Shown piece by piece: positions 37,343 to 47,006 of a stretch of 64,000 nt of DNA (within the stretch, counting starts at the first letter, position 1; each line of letters starts with the position of its first letter). This DNA comes from Clostridium brassicae (lineage in GTDB: Bacteria; Bacillota; Clostridia; Clostridiales; Clostridiaceae): assembly GCF_026738875.1 (NCBI RefSeq), contig NZ_JAPQFJ010000009.1:103692-167691 (forward strand). The letters are read 5' to 3'. The notes under the pieces were generated by a model. It ran no database searches. It was given only the letters and a program-made list of their open reading frames with translations, and had not been told where the DNA came from. The position numbers and the translations under genes are program-made.

Positions 37343-38764
37343 ATGTCAGAAAAAAAAGATAAAAAAATTCTTTGGTATACCTTAGCGTTTATGGCATTTT
37401 CATCCGTATGGGGGTTTGGAAACGTTATCAATGGCTTCTCAGAGTACAATGGACTTAAAGCAATTGTATCTTGGATTATAATTTTTACTATTTATTTTGT
37501 ACCTTATGCTTTAATGGTAGGTGAGTTGGGTTCTGCATTTAAAGATTTTGGAGGAGGAGTCAGTTCATGGATTAATGAAACTATAGGTCCTAAGGTTGCT
37601 TACTATGCTGGATGGACATATTGGGTAGTTCATATGCCTTATATTTCACAGAAACCTTCAGGGTTTATGATTGCAACAAGCTGGGCTATTTTTCAAGACA
37701 AAAGAATTAGTCAAATGAACACAAAAATACTACAGTTATGCTGTTTAATAATTTTTTTAGTGGCACTTTATATTGCATCAAAAGGATTAAATCCTTTAAA
37801 AAAATTGGCAGCAATTGCAGGCACATCTATGTTCATAATGTCCATTTTATTTATTATTTTAATGATGTCAGCACCTGCAATTACTAGTGCAAAACTAAAT
37901 TCTATAGATTGGTCTTTTAAAACATTTATGCCGACATTTGATTTGAAGTTCCTAACTAATCTATCTATTTTAGTTTTTGCTGTTGGTGGTTGTGAAAAGA
38001 TATCGCCTTATGTTAATGAAATGAAAGATCCTGAAAGAGGATTTTCAAAAGGAATGATTGCGTTAGCGGGTATGGTTGCTGTATGTGCAATTTTAGGTAC
38101 TGTTTCACTTGGAATGATGTTTGATTCAAATAATATTCCTAAAGATTTAATGACAAATGGTGCATATTATGCATTCCAAAAGTTAGGTGGATATTATCAT
38201 TTGGGTAATTTATTTGTAATTATATATGCAATTACAAATCTTATTGGACAGTTCGCAGTATTAATTGTATCTATTGATGCACCTTTACGTATGTTACTTG
38301 GTAGTGCAGATAGAAGTTTTATTCCTGAAAAATTATTTGTAAAGAATAAATATGGAGCTTATATAAATGGGCATAAACTTATTTTGGTTATTGTTTCTAT
38401 TTTAATTATTGTACCAGCTTTTGGTATTGGAAATGTAGATGAATTAGTTAAATGGTTAGTAAAATTAAATGCTGTATGTATGCCTCTTCGTTATTTGTGG
38501 GTATTCGCTGCATATGTTGCGCTTAAAAAAGCTGGAGACAAATTTAATTCACAATATCATTTTGTAAAAAATAGGACGTTAGGTATTGTATTAGGATCAT
38601 GGTGTTTTGCATTTACAGCTTTTGCATGTATAGGTGGAATGTATTCTAAAGATTTATTTCAGCTAGTGGTTAACATTGTAACGCCATTTGTGCTACTTGG
38701 ACTAGGTTTAATTATGCCATATATTGCGAGAAAAAATAATCAAAATAAATTTTATGATGCATAA
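37343..38764 (+). CDS. APC family amino acid permease
   Basis: A 473-residue transporter with twelve hydrophobic segments of the amino acid-polyamine-organocation superfamily. The first helix carries the unwound-helix glycine motif in FSSVWGFGNVINGF, and GGGVSSWI lies before helix 3, as in glutamate/GABA and related antiporters. An inner loop reads YVNEMKDPERGFSKGM. The start follows a TTAGGAG ribosome site. A terminator follows, so it is monocistronic. The substrate is not readable from sequence. Proximity to the NRPS cluster is probably incidental, because a terminator and a leftward gene intervene. Confidence 0.85.
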   Translation: MSEKKDKKILWYTLAFMAFSSVWGFGNVINGFSEYNGLKAIVSWIIIFTIYFVPYALMVGELGSAFKDFGGGVSSWINETIGPKVAYYAGWTYWVVHMPYISQKPSGFMIATSWAIFQDKRISQMNTKILQLCCLIIFLVALYIASKGLNPLKKLAAIAGTSMFIMSILFIILMMSAPAITSAKLNSIDWSFKTFMPTFDLKFLTNLSILVFAVGGCEKISPYVNEMKDPERGFSKGMIALAGMVAVCAILGTVSLGMMFDSNNIPKDLMTNGAYYAFQKLGGYYHLGNLFVIIYAITNLIGQFAVLIVSIDAPLRMLLGSADRSFIPEKLFVKNKYGAYINGHKLILVIVSILIIVPAFGIGNVDELVKWLVKLNAVCMPLRYLWVFAAYVALKKAGDKFNSQYHFVKNRTLGIVLGSWCFAFTAFACIGGMYSKDLFQLVVNIVTPFVLLGLGLIMPYIARKNNQNKFYDA

Positions 38765-38865
38765 GATAAACATTTAGTTAAAGTGAAGATAAATATGTAC
38801 AAGGATTTAGAAATAATAAAATATATTTTTATTAAGAAAAATTAGATAAAGATGATAGTTTAAAT

Positions 38866-38907
38866 AAACAAGATGATTCCAGAATTAGATAGGAGTCATC
38901 TTGTTTA
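38866..38907 (+). terminator. terminator after APC permease
   Basis: AACAAGATGA..TCC pairs with GGA.TCATCTTGTT around an 11-nt loop, followed by TTATTAAT. The T-run is weak, but the stem is long. Confidence 0.65.
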
Positions 38908-39058
38908 TTAATCTATTCGTATATGTATTTATTAATAGTTTAATATCTCAGTATATATAATTTGTGGTAAGTTTAGGTTAAGATTATAATAATTAATGCC
39001 GATATTTATAATGAATACTTAAACTAAACTTGATTTCAGATTAAAAGAGGTGCGAAAA

Positions 39059-40555
39059 ATGGAGAAAAATTGGACTTTTAACGTAAAAAAAATACACAAA
39101 GTAAATTACATAACTATAATTGGAATATGTTTACTCATGACTATAACTAGTATGGGAATGGTTAATTTTAAAGTAAATATGGATGACTTATTGCCATTTA
39201 TAATAGTAGCTATAGTTTCAACAGTAATATATTTTTTACCAATAAAGGATACGATAAAAGCAATAACATTTAGTTCAGTCATAATATTTTCAAACTTTGG
39301 ATATTTTCTATTAGAAAATTTTAGTCCAAAAACTATTGCTTCTGACATATTAGTTTTTGTTGCAGGAATCATATGTGCAACTTTATATTTTAGAAAAGAG
39401 TTGCTAGTTATAAATGCTGTACTTTTAGATATATGTGTTGTTATTTTATTTTTTGTTAATCCTCGAAGTATTTTAAGTAATGATTTTTCATATTCAAATA
39501 TGTTGAATCTTTTTGTAATATTAAATGGTATTATAATTTTAATTTATTGTCTTACTAATTGGGGAGGAAAACTAATTGAATCAGCAAATAATAAATCAAT
39601 AGAAAGTGGAGAATTAGTTGAAAAATTAGATTTACTTCTATTAAACATTAAAAATAGTACTAATAATTTAGATAACAATATAGAAGAAGTTTTTCAAGAC
39701 ATTACACTTGTTAATGCCACTAGCAGTGATATAAATAGTACTATGTCTCAAATAAATATTGCGGTTCAAGAAATAGTGAAGAATATATCAGATATAAATT
39801 TAAGAATAGATAAGTCAAATTTTTCATTGGAAAAAGTCACTAACATGTCTAATGAAATATCTATAATGGCAAATGAAATGCAAGAGAATGTTGTTGATGA
39901 AGCTGAAAAAATAAACTCTATGAGTAGTACCATGAAAACAATAAAAGGAGCTGTGGAAGTATCATTAGACACAGTTAATAAATTAAAAGAAAGTATTGAT
40001 AAAATAAATTCTGAAATTAATAGTATCTATAAAATTTCAGCTCAAACTAATTTATTAGCATTAAATGCAAGTATTGAAGCTGCTAGAGCAGGTGAACATG
40101 GCAAGGGATTTTCAATAGTTGCAGAAGAAGTTAAGAAATTAGCAGAGCAAAGCAGTGAAATAGTAAAAAGTATTTATGAAATTATCACTGAAATTAATGT
40201 TATTACTAAGGATGCAGTCATAACAGTTTCTGATGGGAATATAGCTGCAGAAGATGGAATTAAAGTCGTTAATAACGTTTATAATTCTTTTAACAAAATT
40301 GAGGGGTACTTCGAAAAAATGAATAAATATTTAGGAGAAGAAAATATATTTATTGAAAATGTAGTAGAAAACTTTGTGCCTATAAAAACAGAACTTGAGG
40401 GAATAGGAAGTATTACTGAAGAACATTCAGCTTCTACGGAAGAGATTGAGGGAATGATTAAGGAACAAGGTGAAAAGATTAGTTCAATGACTTTATCTGT
40501 AGAGGATATTAAAAAACTAAGTAATAGTTTAAATGAACTTTCTTCTAATAGATAG
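39059..40555 (+). CDS. methyl-accepting chemotaxis-type transducer with multi-pass membrane sensor
   Basis: A 498-residue protein. The first 170 residues hold about six hydrophobic segments with very short loops, so there is no large extracellular ligand domain. A coiled coil and the conserved MCP hairpin follow, seen as [37 protein letters not shown] around residues 332-368. No HAMP domain is evident. The start at 39059 is preferred over an in-frame GTG at 39050 because AGAGG lies between them. It should signal through CheW/CheA, sensing a membrane-associated or cytoplasmic cue. No other chemotaxis genes are nearby. Confidence 0.88.
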   Translation: MEKNWTFNVKKIHKVNYITIIGICLLMTITSMGMVNFKVNMDDLLPFIIVAIVSTVIYFLPIKDTIKAITFSSVIIFSNFGYFLLENFSPKTIASDILVFVAGIICATLYFRKELLVINAVLLDICVVILFFVNPRSILSNDFSYSNMLNLFVILNGIIILIYCLTNWGGKLIESANNKSIESGELVEKLDLLLLNIKNSTNNLDNNIEEVFQDITLVNATSSDINSTMSQINIAVQEIVKNISDINLRIDKSNFSLEKVTNMSNEISIMANEMQENVVDEAEKINSMSSTMKTIKGAVEVSLDTVNKLKESIDKINSEINSIYKISAQTNLLALNASIEAARAGEHGKGFSIVAEEVKKLAEQSSEIVKSIYEIITEINVITKDAVITVSDGNIAAEDGIKVVNNVYNSFNKIEGYFEKMNKYLGEENIFIENVVENFVPIKTELEGIGSITEEHSASTEEIEGMIKEQGEKISSMTLSVEDIKKLSNSLNELSSNR

Positions 40556-40710
40556 CACTAAGGAAAATTGTAAAAATAATGGATCTAATATTATAATTAT
40601 GCTAAATATCTTGTGATATAAGATAGTGAATATAAAATATTTAGGATGAAAATGTTTAATGTAAATATATAGAAAATAAAATTTAATGATTAATAATACG
40701 AAAAATGTGT

Positions 40711-40716
40711 TATAAT
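40711..40716 (+). promoter_or_regulatory. extended -10 promoter of the purine operon
   Basis: TGTTATAAT (extended -10 box, TATAAT at 40711-40716) lies about 20 bp before the riboswitch P1 stem. No good -35 box is visible, as is common with extended -10 promoters. Confidence 0.6.
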
Positions 40717-40735
40717 GTCATATATCATACCAAAG

Positions 40736-40804
40736 ACTCGTATATCATCGGTAATATGGTCCGGAAGTTTCTACCTGCTAACCCAAAATTAGCAGACTAC
40801 GAGG
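40736..40804 (+). promoter_or_regulatory. purine riboswitch, guanine-type
   Basis: P1 strands CTCGTA (40737) and TACGAG (40798) enclose the conserved core: TATATCATCG, AATATGG, AAGTTTCTACC and the GACTAC strand. The pyrimidine that selects the ligand by base pairing is C in GACTAC, which marks the guanine/hypoxanthine class, not the adenine class (GATTAT). This agrees with xanthine permease and xpt downstream. Confidence 0.95.
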
Positions 40805-40854
40805 TATTGGGTTTTAGTGAATGGGTATATGATATATTTATTCATTATAAACTC

Positions 40855-40891
40855 AACACCTCAACTTAAATTGAGGTGTTTTTATTTTTTG
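40855..40891 (+). terminator. riboswitch terminator
   Basis: A 10-bp stem AACACCTCAA / TTGAGGTGTT (40855-40864, 40871-40880) with a 6-nt loop and a T-rich tail. It is the OFF-state terminator before the xanthine permease gene. Confidence 0.9.
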
Positions 40892-40946
40892 TCTTACGAT
40901 GCTCTAGGTATGATTATAAGTATTTAAAATATTGAGGAGAGTGGGA

Positions 40947-42260
40947 ATGGAAGCAGTAAAAACCAAAACAAATGAAAAAGATATTGAATTAATGTATGGT
41001 GTTGATGATAAACCACAAATATTAATGCAAATTCTGTTAGGATTGCAGCATATTTTTGCGGCTTTTGGTGGGATAATTGTTGTTCCAATAGTTATTTCAG
41101 CAGCATTAGGGCTTGATGCCAAAACATCAACAGCTTTGATAAGTAGTGCTATTTTAGCAGCAGGAGTTGCTACTTTTATTCAATCGAAGGGAATTGGACC
41201 TATTGGAGCACGTGTAGCGTGTATCATGGGAACCGATTTTACGTTTGTTGCACCTGCAATTGCTGTTGGAGCAAAATTTGGATTATCAGGAATTTTTGGA
41301 GCAACAATTTTAGGGGCAGTTATAGTAATTATTCTAAGTTTTTTTGTTAAACCTTTAATGAAGTTATTCCCACCTATTGTGACAGGAACAGTTGTATGTT
41401 TAATTGGTCTGACATTATTACCAGTATCAATAGATTGGGCTGCTGGTGGTGTGGGAGCATCTAATTATGGTAGTTTAAAAAATATTGGCGTTGCTTTATT
41501 TATAATGACTATTACATTACTTCTAAATCATTATGGAAAAGGATTAGTGAGTAGTGCTTCAATTTTAATTGGTATGGTTGTTGGATATATGGTTTGTATT
41601 CCACTAGGAATGATTAGTTTTTCATCAGTAGGTCAAGCTAGTTGGTTATCATTCCCTAAAATTTGGAGCTATGGCATAGATTTTAACTTAAAAGTTTTAT
41701 TACCATTCATTCCGGCATATTTTGTTACTATTATTGGGACAGTTGGATGTCTTAAAGCTATTAATGAAGTTTCTGAGATTGAATCAGATGAGAAACGTAT
41801 TGGAGCAGGAGTTTTCTCCGATGGAATAGGAAGTTTATTAGCAGGTGTTTTAGGGGCATTACCTAATACGTCATTTAGTCAAAATATAGGCTTAATTCCA
41901 CTAACAAAAGTGGCTAGCCGTTATGTAACAATGATGGCTGGAATATTATTAGTTATTTTAGGATTATTCCCTAAATTTGCGGCATTAATTAATATAATGC
42001 CACAGCCAGTTCTTGGTGGAGTAGGAATTGTTATGTTTGGAACAGTAGCTGCGGCTGGGATTCAAACTTTAAGTCGTGTAAAGTTGAATAATCGTAATAT
42101 ATTAATAATTGCTACATCAATTGGGTTGGGGTTAGGAGTTACATTTCGTCCAGAGTTTATATCTCAATTACCAGAGGCTGTAAAAATGATCTTTTCATCA
42201 GGTATTTCAACAGGAACAATTGTAGCATTATTATTAAATGTACTATTAAAAGAAGAATAA
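40947..42260 (+). CDS. pbuX: xanthine/uracil permease (NCS2 family)
   Basis: A 437-residue NCS2 nucleobase transporter with about fourteen hydrophobic segments. Typical signatures are GLQHIFAAFGGIIVVPIVI near the start, GARVACIMGTDFTFVAPAI, and the motif GVFSDGIGSLLAGVLGALPNTSFSQNIG around residues 285-315, followed by GGVGIVMFGTVAAAGIQTL. Upstream in-frame TTG/GTG codons exist, but GAGGAG lies 7 nt before the ATG at 40947. The guanine riboswitch and adjoining xpt point to xanthine or guanine uptake for salvage. Confidence 0.93.
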   Translation: MEAVKTKTNEKDIELMYGVDDKPQILMQILLGLQHIFAAFGGIIVVPIVISAALGLDAKTSTALISSAILAAGVATFIQSKGIGPIGARVACIMGTDFTFVAPAIAVGAKFGLSGIFGATILGAVIVIILSFFVKPLMKLFPPIVTGTVVCLIGLTLLPVSIDWAAGGVGASNYGSLKNIGVALFIMTITLLLNHYGKGLVSSASILIGMVVGYMVCIPLGMISFSSVGQASWLSFPKIWSYGIDFNLKVLLPFIPAYFVTIIGTVGCLKAINEVSEIESDEKRIGAGVFSDGIGSLLAGVLGALPNTSFSQNIGLIPLTKVASRYVTMMAGILLVILGLFPKFAALINIMPQPVLGGVGIVMFGTVAAAGIQTLSRVKLNNRNILIIATSIGLGLGVTFRPEFISQLPEAVKMIFSSGISTGTIVALLLNVLLKEE

Positions 42261-42282
42261 GGAATTTTATGAGGTGATATAA

Positions 42283-42855
42283 GTGGAAAAATTAAAAAAA
42301 TGTATTTTAGAAGAAGGACGAGCATTATCTGAAACTGTGCTAAAGGTTGATTCATTTTTAAATCATCAAGTAGATCCAGACTTGATGTACGAAATGGGAA
42401 CTTATTTTAAAAAATATTTTGAAAAACATGGAATTACAAAGATATTTACAATTGAAAGTTCAGGAATTGCTCCAGCTGTTATGACTGCGATGCAAATGAA
42501 TTTGCCAATGGTAACACTAAAAAAACAAACATCAAAAATTCTAACTGGGGATGTTTATCAAACAACTGTACATTCATTTACAAAAGGATCAGATTATGAA
42601 TTAACATTATCTAAAAAATATATTACGGAAGAAGACAATATATTAGTGATAGATGACTTTTTAGCAAATGGTGAAGCTGCATTAGGAGCTGTACGTTTAG
42701 TTGAAGGGGCAGGAGCTAAAGTTGCTGGAATCGGAATCATTATTGAAAAATCATTTCAACCTGGACGTAAGATGTTAGATGAAAAAGGATATGATGTATA
42801 TTCGTTAGCACGTATTAATAAGCTTGGAAAAGATTTAATTGAATTTGTAAAATAG
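42283..42855 (+). CDS. xpt: xanthine phosphoribosyltransferase
   Basis: A 190-residue type I PRTase that converts xanthine and PRPP to XMP. The PRPP-binding motif [14 protein letters not shown] lies near residue 123. The N-terminal region [29 protein letters not shown] matches the Xpt family, and [10 protein letters not shown] forms the other phosphate loop. GTG start after GAGGTGAT, 22 bp after the permease stop, so the two form one operon under the riboswitch. Confidence 0.95.
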   Translation: MEKLKKCILEEGRALSETVLKVDSFLNHQVDPDLMYEMGTYFKKYFEKHGITKIFTIESSGIAPAVMTAMQMNLPMVTLKKQTSKILTGDVYQTTVHSFTKGSDYELTLSKKYITEEDNILVIDDFLANGEAALGAVRLVEGAGAKVAGIGIIIEKSFQPGRKMLDEKGYDVYSLARINKLGKDLIEFVK

Positions 42856-42903
42856 AGAAATAAGTTGTCTCAAAATTTTATTTTGAGACAACTTATTTTT
42901 ATT
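42856..42903 (+). terminator. terminator after xpt
   Basis: A long near-perfect stem AAATAAGTTGTCTCAAAA / TTTTGAGACAACTTATTT followed by more T. The inner GTTGTCTCAAAA is also found in the hairpin at 47795-47886. Confidence 0.92.
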
Positions 42904-42947
42904 TATAATATTAATATTGGGGGCTATTTTAAAAGTATGTAGACCAT

Positions 42948-43493
42948 CTAATTAGAGGATTGGGTATTATTATTTTGAGAATTTTGTCCATCGTTTTTAC
43001 GTGGAGAATTTCCTCTTATTTTTTCTGTAACAGCATCGGCTTGAGCTTGTGTAATAACACCATTAGTTACTAAGTCACTTAATGGATTAAATCTTTGTCT
43101 ATTTTGATTAGAGGTTTCATTATTATCTTGGCTAGAATTCTCATTATTACTTTGTTGATTACTTTGTTGATTACTTTGTTGATTATCTTGTTGGTCATTT
43201 TGTTGCTTATCCTGTGTTTTATTCTGCTGACTTCTAGCAGGACGTGTTGAGTATGCTGCTATAATTTTATCTGCTTGTTCCTGTGTTATAGTTCCTGCTG
43301 TTATTAGAGGTTGAATACTGTCTTGGATTCTTTCTTTCATTTGTTCTTGCGATGGTCTATTACCTTCAGGATTTTTACCATTGGCTTGAGATGTATTATT
43401 GGCATTGCTTTCACAACCCATAAGTATAAATATAGACATACCAATTGAAAGTAAATAGGTAGTTGTTTTACGAAAAAGACTATGTTTTTTCAT
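42948..43493 (-). CDS. lipoprotein with low-complexity linker and duplicated ITQxQAD motif
   Basis: A 181-residue exported lipoprotein. The signal ends in FILMGC, cleaved before the cysteine near residue 27. The mature part holds two copies of a short helical motif, AGTITQEQADKII and NGVITQAQADAVT, separated by a Gln/Asn/Ser-rich linker of tandem QQSN-type units. Such (V/I)ITQ-QAD repeats are common in surface lipoproteins of clostridia, but no activity is known to me. The C-terminal tail is also Asn/Gln/Ser-rich. It is divergent from the two-component genes at 43876, which might regulate it. Confidence 0.82.
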   Translation of the reverse strand: MKKHSLFRKTTTYLLSIGMSIFILMGCESNANNTSQANGKNPEGNRPSQEQMKERIQDSIQPLITAGTITQEQADKIIAAYSTRPARSQQNKTQDKQQNDQQDNQQSNQQSNQQSNNENSSQDNNETSNQNRQRFNPLSDLVTNGVITQAQADAVTEKIRGNSPRKNDGQNSQNNNTQSSN

Positions 43494-43875
43494 TAATGTA
43501 CCTTCCTTTACATATAAATAAATTTTATTTTTACACTTAAAAATTTTAATTGTACTATAGTTATATTCAATAATAATTGGTTTATAAATATTAAAGTATA
43601 GATCAATTTTTGGATACTTTTATTATAAAAACTGATTGTGGCAACACAGTGGCAATTGTGTAAACAAATAAAGTATTATAGAAAATAGCAGTTATTACTT
43701 AGAACAATAGATACAAATATAAAATGTATAATATATAATATTGTGTATAGGTTCCGAATAAAAACATGAGGATATATAAAAGATGTGTTTGCTATGTTTA
43801 AAAAATTTGTATTGGATAAGAATTTTAAGTAATTTTGAAAAAATAAATTATAATTGAGCAGAAAGGAAGATTCTT
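43494..43875. other. divergent intergenic region upstream of the LytTR operon
   Basis: A 382-bp spacer without a gene. It holds two direct copies of GTGGCAA (43638-43644 and 43649-43655) at an 11-bp period, a -10 box TATAAT at 43727-43732 after TG, and the octamer GTTCCGAA at 43751. The same octamer appears at 46006, close to the expected start of the FlxA-like transcript. Confidence 0.5.
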
Positions 43876-44598
43876 ATGCTTAAGATTGCAGTTTGTGATG
43901 ATGAAGTAATTCAGAGATTGGATGCCGTAAAGAAGATTAAAAAGGTTTTAGAAAATAATTATTGTGATTATCACTACGATATTGAAGAATTTAGTAGTGG
44001 AGAGCAATTGATTTCTTATGGTTCATATTTTGATATTGTGTTTTTAGATATAAAAATGAGGAAGCTTTCTGGAATAGATATAGCTAAAAACATCAGAAAA
44101 AATAATAATGATACAAAGATTATTTTTATAACAGCTTTTGAGGAATATGTTTTTGAAGCCTTTGATGTATCTGCATTTCATTATCTTATAAAACCTGTAG
44201 ATGAAGAAAAAATATTAGAAATTATTAATAGAATTTTAAAAGAACTTACTCATACAACAAGTAATGAGCAATGTATTGTAATAAACAGAGGAAAAAGTAC
44301 AATAAAAGTACTATTAGATAATGTAAGTTTTTTTGAGATACAGAATAGAGTTATAGATATACATACTCAAAGAGAAGTAATACAGTATTATGATAAGATT
44401 GCAAATGTAGAGGACAAGGTTCCTAAAGAGAGCTTTTTTAGGTGTCACAGAAGTTATATAGTAAACCTTAAATATGTAAAGAAATTTAATAAAACAGAAA
44501 TAATTCTAGATGATAATACGAGAATAGGACTGTCAAAAAGCAAATATGATGAATTTTCCAAGGCTTTTCTAAAGTATATAAAGGGAGGTGCAATATAA
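43876..44598 (+). CDS. LytTR-family response regulator (AgrA-like)
   Basis: A 240-residue response regulator. The receiver domain has the acidic pair CDDE at the start, the phosphoacceptor in VFLDIKM near residue 57, and YLIKPVD near residue 106. The C-terminal LytTR DNA-binding domain spans about 135-235, with the typical SFFRCHRSYIVNLKYVK and IGLSKSKYDEFSKAF. It is paired with the histidine kinase gene 3 bp downstream. LytTR proteins bind two direct repeats about two helical turns apart. Such a pair is present at 45949-45983, upstream of the FlxA-like gene. Confidence 0.93.
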   Translation: MLKIAVCDDEVIQRLDAVKKIKKVLENNYCDYHYDIEEFSSGEQLISYGSYFDIVFLDIKMRKLSGIDIAKNIRKNNNDTKIIFITAFEEYVFEAFDVSAFHYLIKPVDEEKILEIINRILKELTHTTSNEQCIVINRGKSTIKVLLDNVSFFEIQNRVIDIHTQREVIQYYDKIANVEDKVPKESFFRCHRSYIVNLKYVKKFNKTEIILDDNTRIGLSKSKYDEFSKAFLKYIKGGAI

Positions 44599-44601
44599 AA
44601 C

Positions 44602-45945
44602 GTGACCGTCTTTAGTATAATTGAAAAAATGCTATTTGTAGTTTCCTGTATACTAAATATTTACATACCATATATAGTAATTAAAAGGTTTTTGGGATTT
44701 AGGATCAAGCCCCAATATGTAATTATAACAATGCTGATAACAGGTAATATTCCTTTTTTAATTGTAAAGGAACTTAATATAGAAAGCGTTTATCAATGGA
44801 TACCTACGACGGTATATATTTTTGTTCTTTCTTTAATATTCTGTAAGGGGACATGTCTCAAGAAGCTTATAGTTACTATAATTTATAATTGTTTTAATGA
44901 ACTTATACAGTATATAACAGTAACTGTAATTTACATATCAGATTATATTGTTATATTAAACTCACCTGTTCAGACACAACAGATAAGAGATATTGTAAAC
45001 TACTTATTTTTAATTACTTCACAATTAATTTACATCTTAATACTTAATTTTATATTAAAAAACTATTGCATTGATAATGGGATTAAAGATTTTAAATATA
45101 TGTTATTTTTTGTTGTTCCTAATGTGTTTATAGTAGTTTTATTAAGTGAATATTTTAATTTTTATTACAAAAATAGTAATGTTGTGGATATTTCCTTGTT
45201 TAATAACTTAAAAATGATGGGACTTGCATGTATGGCTTTAATTTGTGCAGTGCTTACGGTAACAATTTTAGACAAGCTTATTAAAGAAAATGCTTTGCGC
45301 CAGAAAGAAGCATTATTAGCACATCAATTTAATATACAAGCCAGACATTATAAAGATTTGCAGATACAATTTAAGAATACCAGGGCATTCAAGCATGACA
45401 TAAATAATCATCTGATTTGTATTAAAAATTTAATTGCTAATGGTGATATAAAAAGTACAGAACAGTACATAAAAAAGATAACTGAGTCATTTGAAAAGCT
45501 TAATTTAAAGGTAAACACTGGGAATCCATTTGCAGATGCTGTTATAAGTGAAAAATATAATATAAGCATAGATAAAAATATAGATTTTAAGTGTAATGTA
45601 AAAATGCTTAATGGAATAAAAATGGACCCTTTTGATTTATGTGTAATACTTGGTAATGCCTTAGATAATGCAATAGAGGCTTGTGAAAAAATTACAGACG
45701 AAAGTATAAAAAAATATATACATATAACAAGTACATTCAATAAGTCATTTATGGTATTTGAAATAAAAAATAGTATGCAAGGCTATATACATAAAAATCA
45801 TATGAGTACAGATAAGGAGGATGATATAAATCACGGATTAGGGCTTTTGAATATTCAAAGTATTGCGGATAAGTATTTTGGAACTACTTATATTGAAAAT
45901 AGTGAAAATATGTTTGAACTAAGTATTATGCTTCAAGTTTTATAG
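44602..45945 (+). CDS. sensor histidine kinase, AgrC/GHKL type
   Basis: A 447-residue kinase. Residues 1-215 carry about six membrane segments with little outside, as in peptide-sensing AgrC/ComD proteins. The cytoplasmic part has the H-box FKHDINNHL near residue 269, the N-box NALDNAIEAC near 352, and the nucleotide-binding GLGLLNIQSIADKYFG near the C-terminus (GHKL ATPase). The GTG start follows GGGAGG at the end of the response-regulator gene. No agrB/agrD-like signal genes are seen next to it, so its inducing signal is unknown. Confidence 0.92.
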   Translation: MTVFSIIEKMLFVVSCILNIYIPYIVIKRFLGFRIKPQYVIITMLITGNIPFLIVKELNIESVYQWIPTTVYIFVLSLIFCKGTCLKKLIVTIIYNCFNELIQYITVTVIYISDYIVILNSPVQTQQIRDIVNYLFLITSQLIYILILNFILKNYCIDNGIKDFKYMLFFVVPNVFIVVLLSEYFNFYYKNSNVVDISLFNNLKMMGLACMALICAVLTVTILDKLIKENALRQKEALLAHQFNIQARHYKDLQIQFKNTRAFKHDINNHLICIKNLIANGDIKSTEQYIKKITESFEKLNLKVNTGNPFADAVISEKYNISIDKNIDFKCNVKMLNGIKMDPFDLCVILGNALDNAIEACEKITDESIKKYIHITSTFNKSFMVFEIKNSMQGYIHKNHMSTDKEDDINHGLGLLNIQSIADKYFGTTYIENSENMFELSIMLQVL

Positions 45946-45948
45946 TGT

Positions 45949-45983
45949 TCTATTCACTACAAATAAAAGTCTATTCACAACAA
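45949..45983 (+). promoter_or_regulatory. 21-bp-spaced direct repeat, likely LytTR binding site
   Basis: TCTATTCACTACAA (45949-45962) and TCTATTCACAACAA (45970-45983) match at 13 of 14 positions with a 21-bp period, the spacing used by AgrA-type regulators. They begin 4 bp after the kinase stop and end about 80 bp before the FlxA-like gene, just upstream of a plausible -10 region. Confidence 0.7.
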
Positions 45984-46065
45984 TAAGATTATTTTTATTT
46001 TATATGTTCCGAAGATATTAATAGATACACATTTATATTTATTAACACAAAAGGGAGGTATATAT

Positions 46066-46836
46066 GTGAAAATAGGCGCAACATCAAATATGATTTTTAA
46101 TTCTATGGGAACAGGACTAAAGTACAATAATCATTCAGGAAAAGGGATGAGTCCTTTAGAAAAACAAAAATTTCAGTTGCAAGAACAAATGAAAAAGATT
46201 GAGGAAAGTAAATCTTCTAAAGAAAGTAAGGAAAATTCAATTAAAGAACTTCAAGAAAAACTTGAAGAAGTTGAAGCACAGTTAGCTAAGGAAAAGCTTG
46301 AAAAATCAACCGAAAAACCAAAAGTTGAAAATGAAAAAGATAAAGAAATTGAAGAACAAAAAGCAGCAGAAGAAAGTAAAGAAAATCCTCAGGTAATAAA
46401 TAAAAATGTTATGATTGGAATTACTTCAGCTTCATCTCATCAAAAAATTGGAAAAGTTGCATACTCAGTGTATAGACAGGCTGAAGCTAAAGGTGATATG
46501 GAGGTAGCACAAAGAGCATTAAGATATACTTCTTCTGAGATTAAAAAATCAGCACAAAGCAAAAAGTTGATTGAGAGAGGTATAAAGGAATACAAAAAAC
46601 AAATGGATAATGTTAAAAAAGCTGACACTAAAAAAGTTGTCACTGATAAAATTATTAAAGAAAATAGTGTTATGGATATGAAAGTTGATTCAACTACTGT
46701 GGAGGAACATAGCAGGGATACCTCAAAGGTTGCTACAAATAGTGAAATTAAAGTTCAATCTAGTGAGGATACCTCAAAGATTGTTGCAAATGCTCAAACT
46801 AAAACTGAACCTAGTGTAAAAGAAACATTGAAATGA
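46066..46836 (+). CDS. FlxA-like coiled-coil protein
   Basis: A 256-residue, highly charged protein. Residues 25-85 form a glutamine/lysine/glutamate coiled coil starting MSPLEKQKFQLQEQMKKIEES, which resembles the FlxA-like proteins common in clostridia. Residues 110-180 form a second helical part (KIGKVAYSVYRQAEAKGDMEVAQRALRY), and the C-terminus is a disordered Ser/Thr/Lys tail with an imperfect repeat of the type SxDTSKxxxN. No signal peptide or membrane segment is present. GTG start after GGGAGGTATATAT. It is the probable target of the LytTR pair through the repeat at 45949-45983. Its function is unknown. Confidence 0.75.
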   Translation: MKIGATSNMIFNSMGTGLKYNNHSGKGMSPLEKQKFQLQEQMKKIEESKSSKESKENSIKELQEKLEEVEAQLAKEKLEKSTEKPKVENEKDKEIEEQKAAEESKENPQVINKNVMIGITSASSHQKIGKVAYSVYRQAEAKGDMEVAQRALRYTSSEIKKSAQSKKLIERGIKEYKKQMDNVKKADTKKVVTDKIIKENSVMDMKVDSTTVEEHSRDTSKVATNSEIKVQSSEDTSKIVANAQTKTEPSVKETLK

Positions 46837-46841
46837 TAAAG

Positions 46842-46889
46842 AAATGTCCTTAAAATAGAAAGCAATTTCTACTTTAAGGACATTTTTTT
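46842..46889 (+). terminator. terminator after FlxA-like gene
   Basis: AAATGTCCTTAAA pairs with TTTAAGGACATTT, extended inward by TAGAAA/TTTCTA, followed by a T-run. Confidence 0.92.
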
Positions 46890-47006
46890 ATTATGTATAG
46901 TATTGACATTTCCGTTGCGTAAAGATTTATAATTAGTTTGAAGTACTTCTAAAATAAATTTAAATAATATAACGTAAGATGGAATCCTTTAATGGAGGAG
47001 AAGGTA

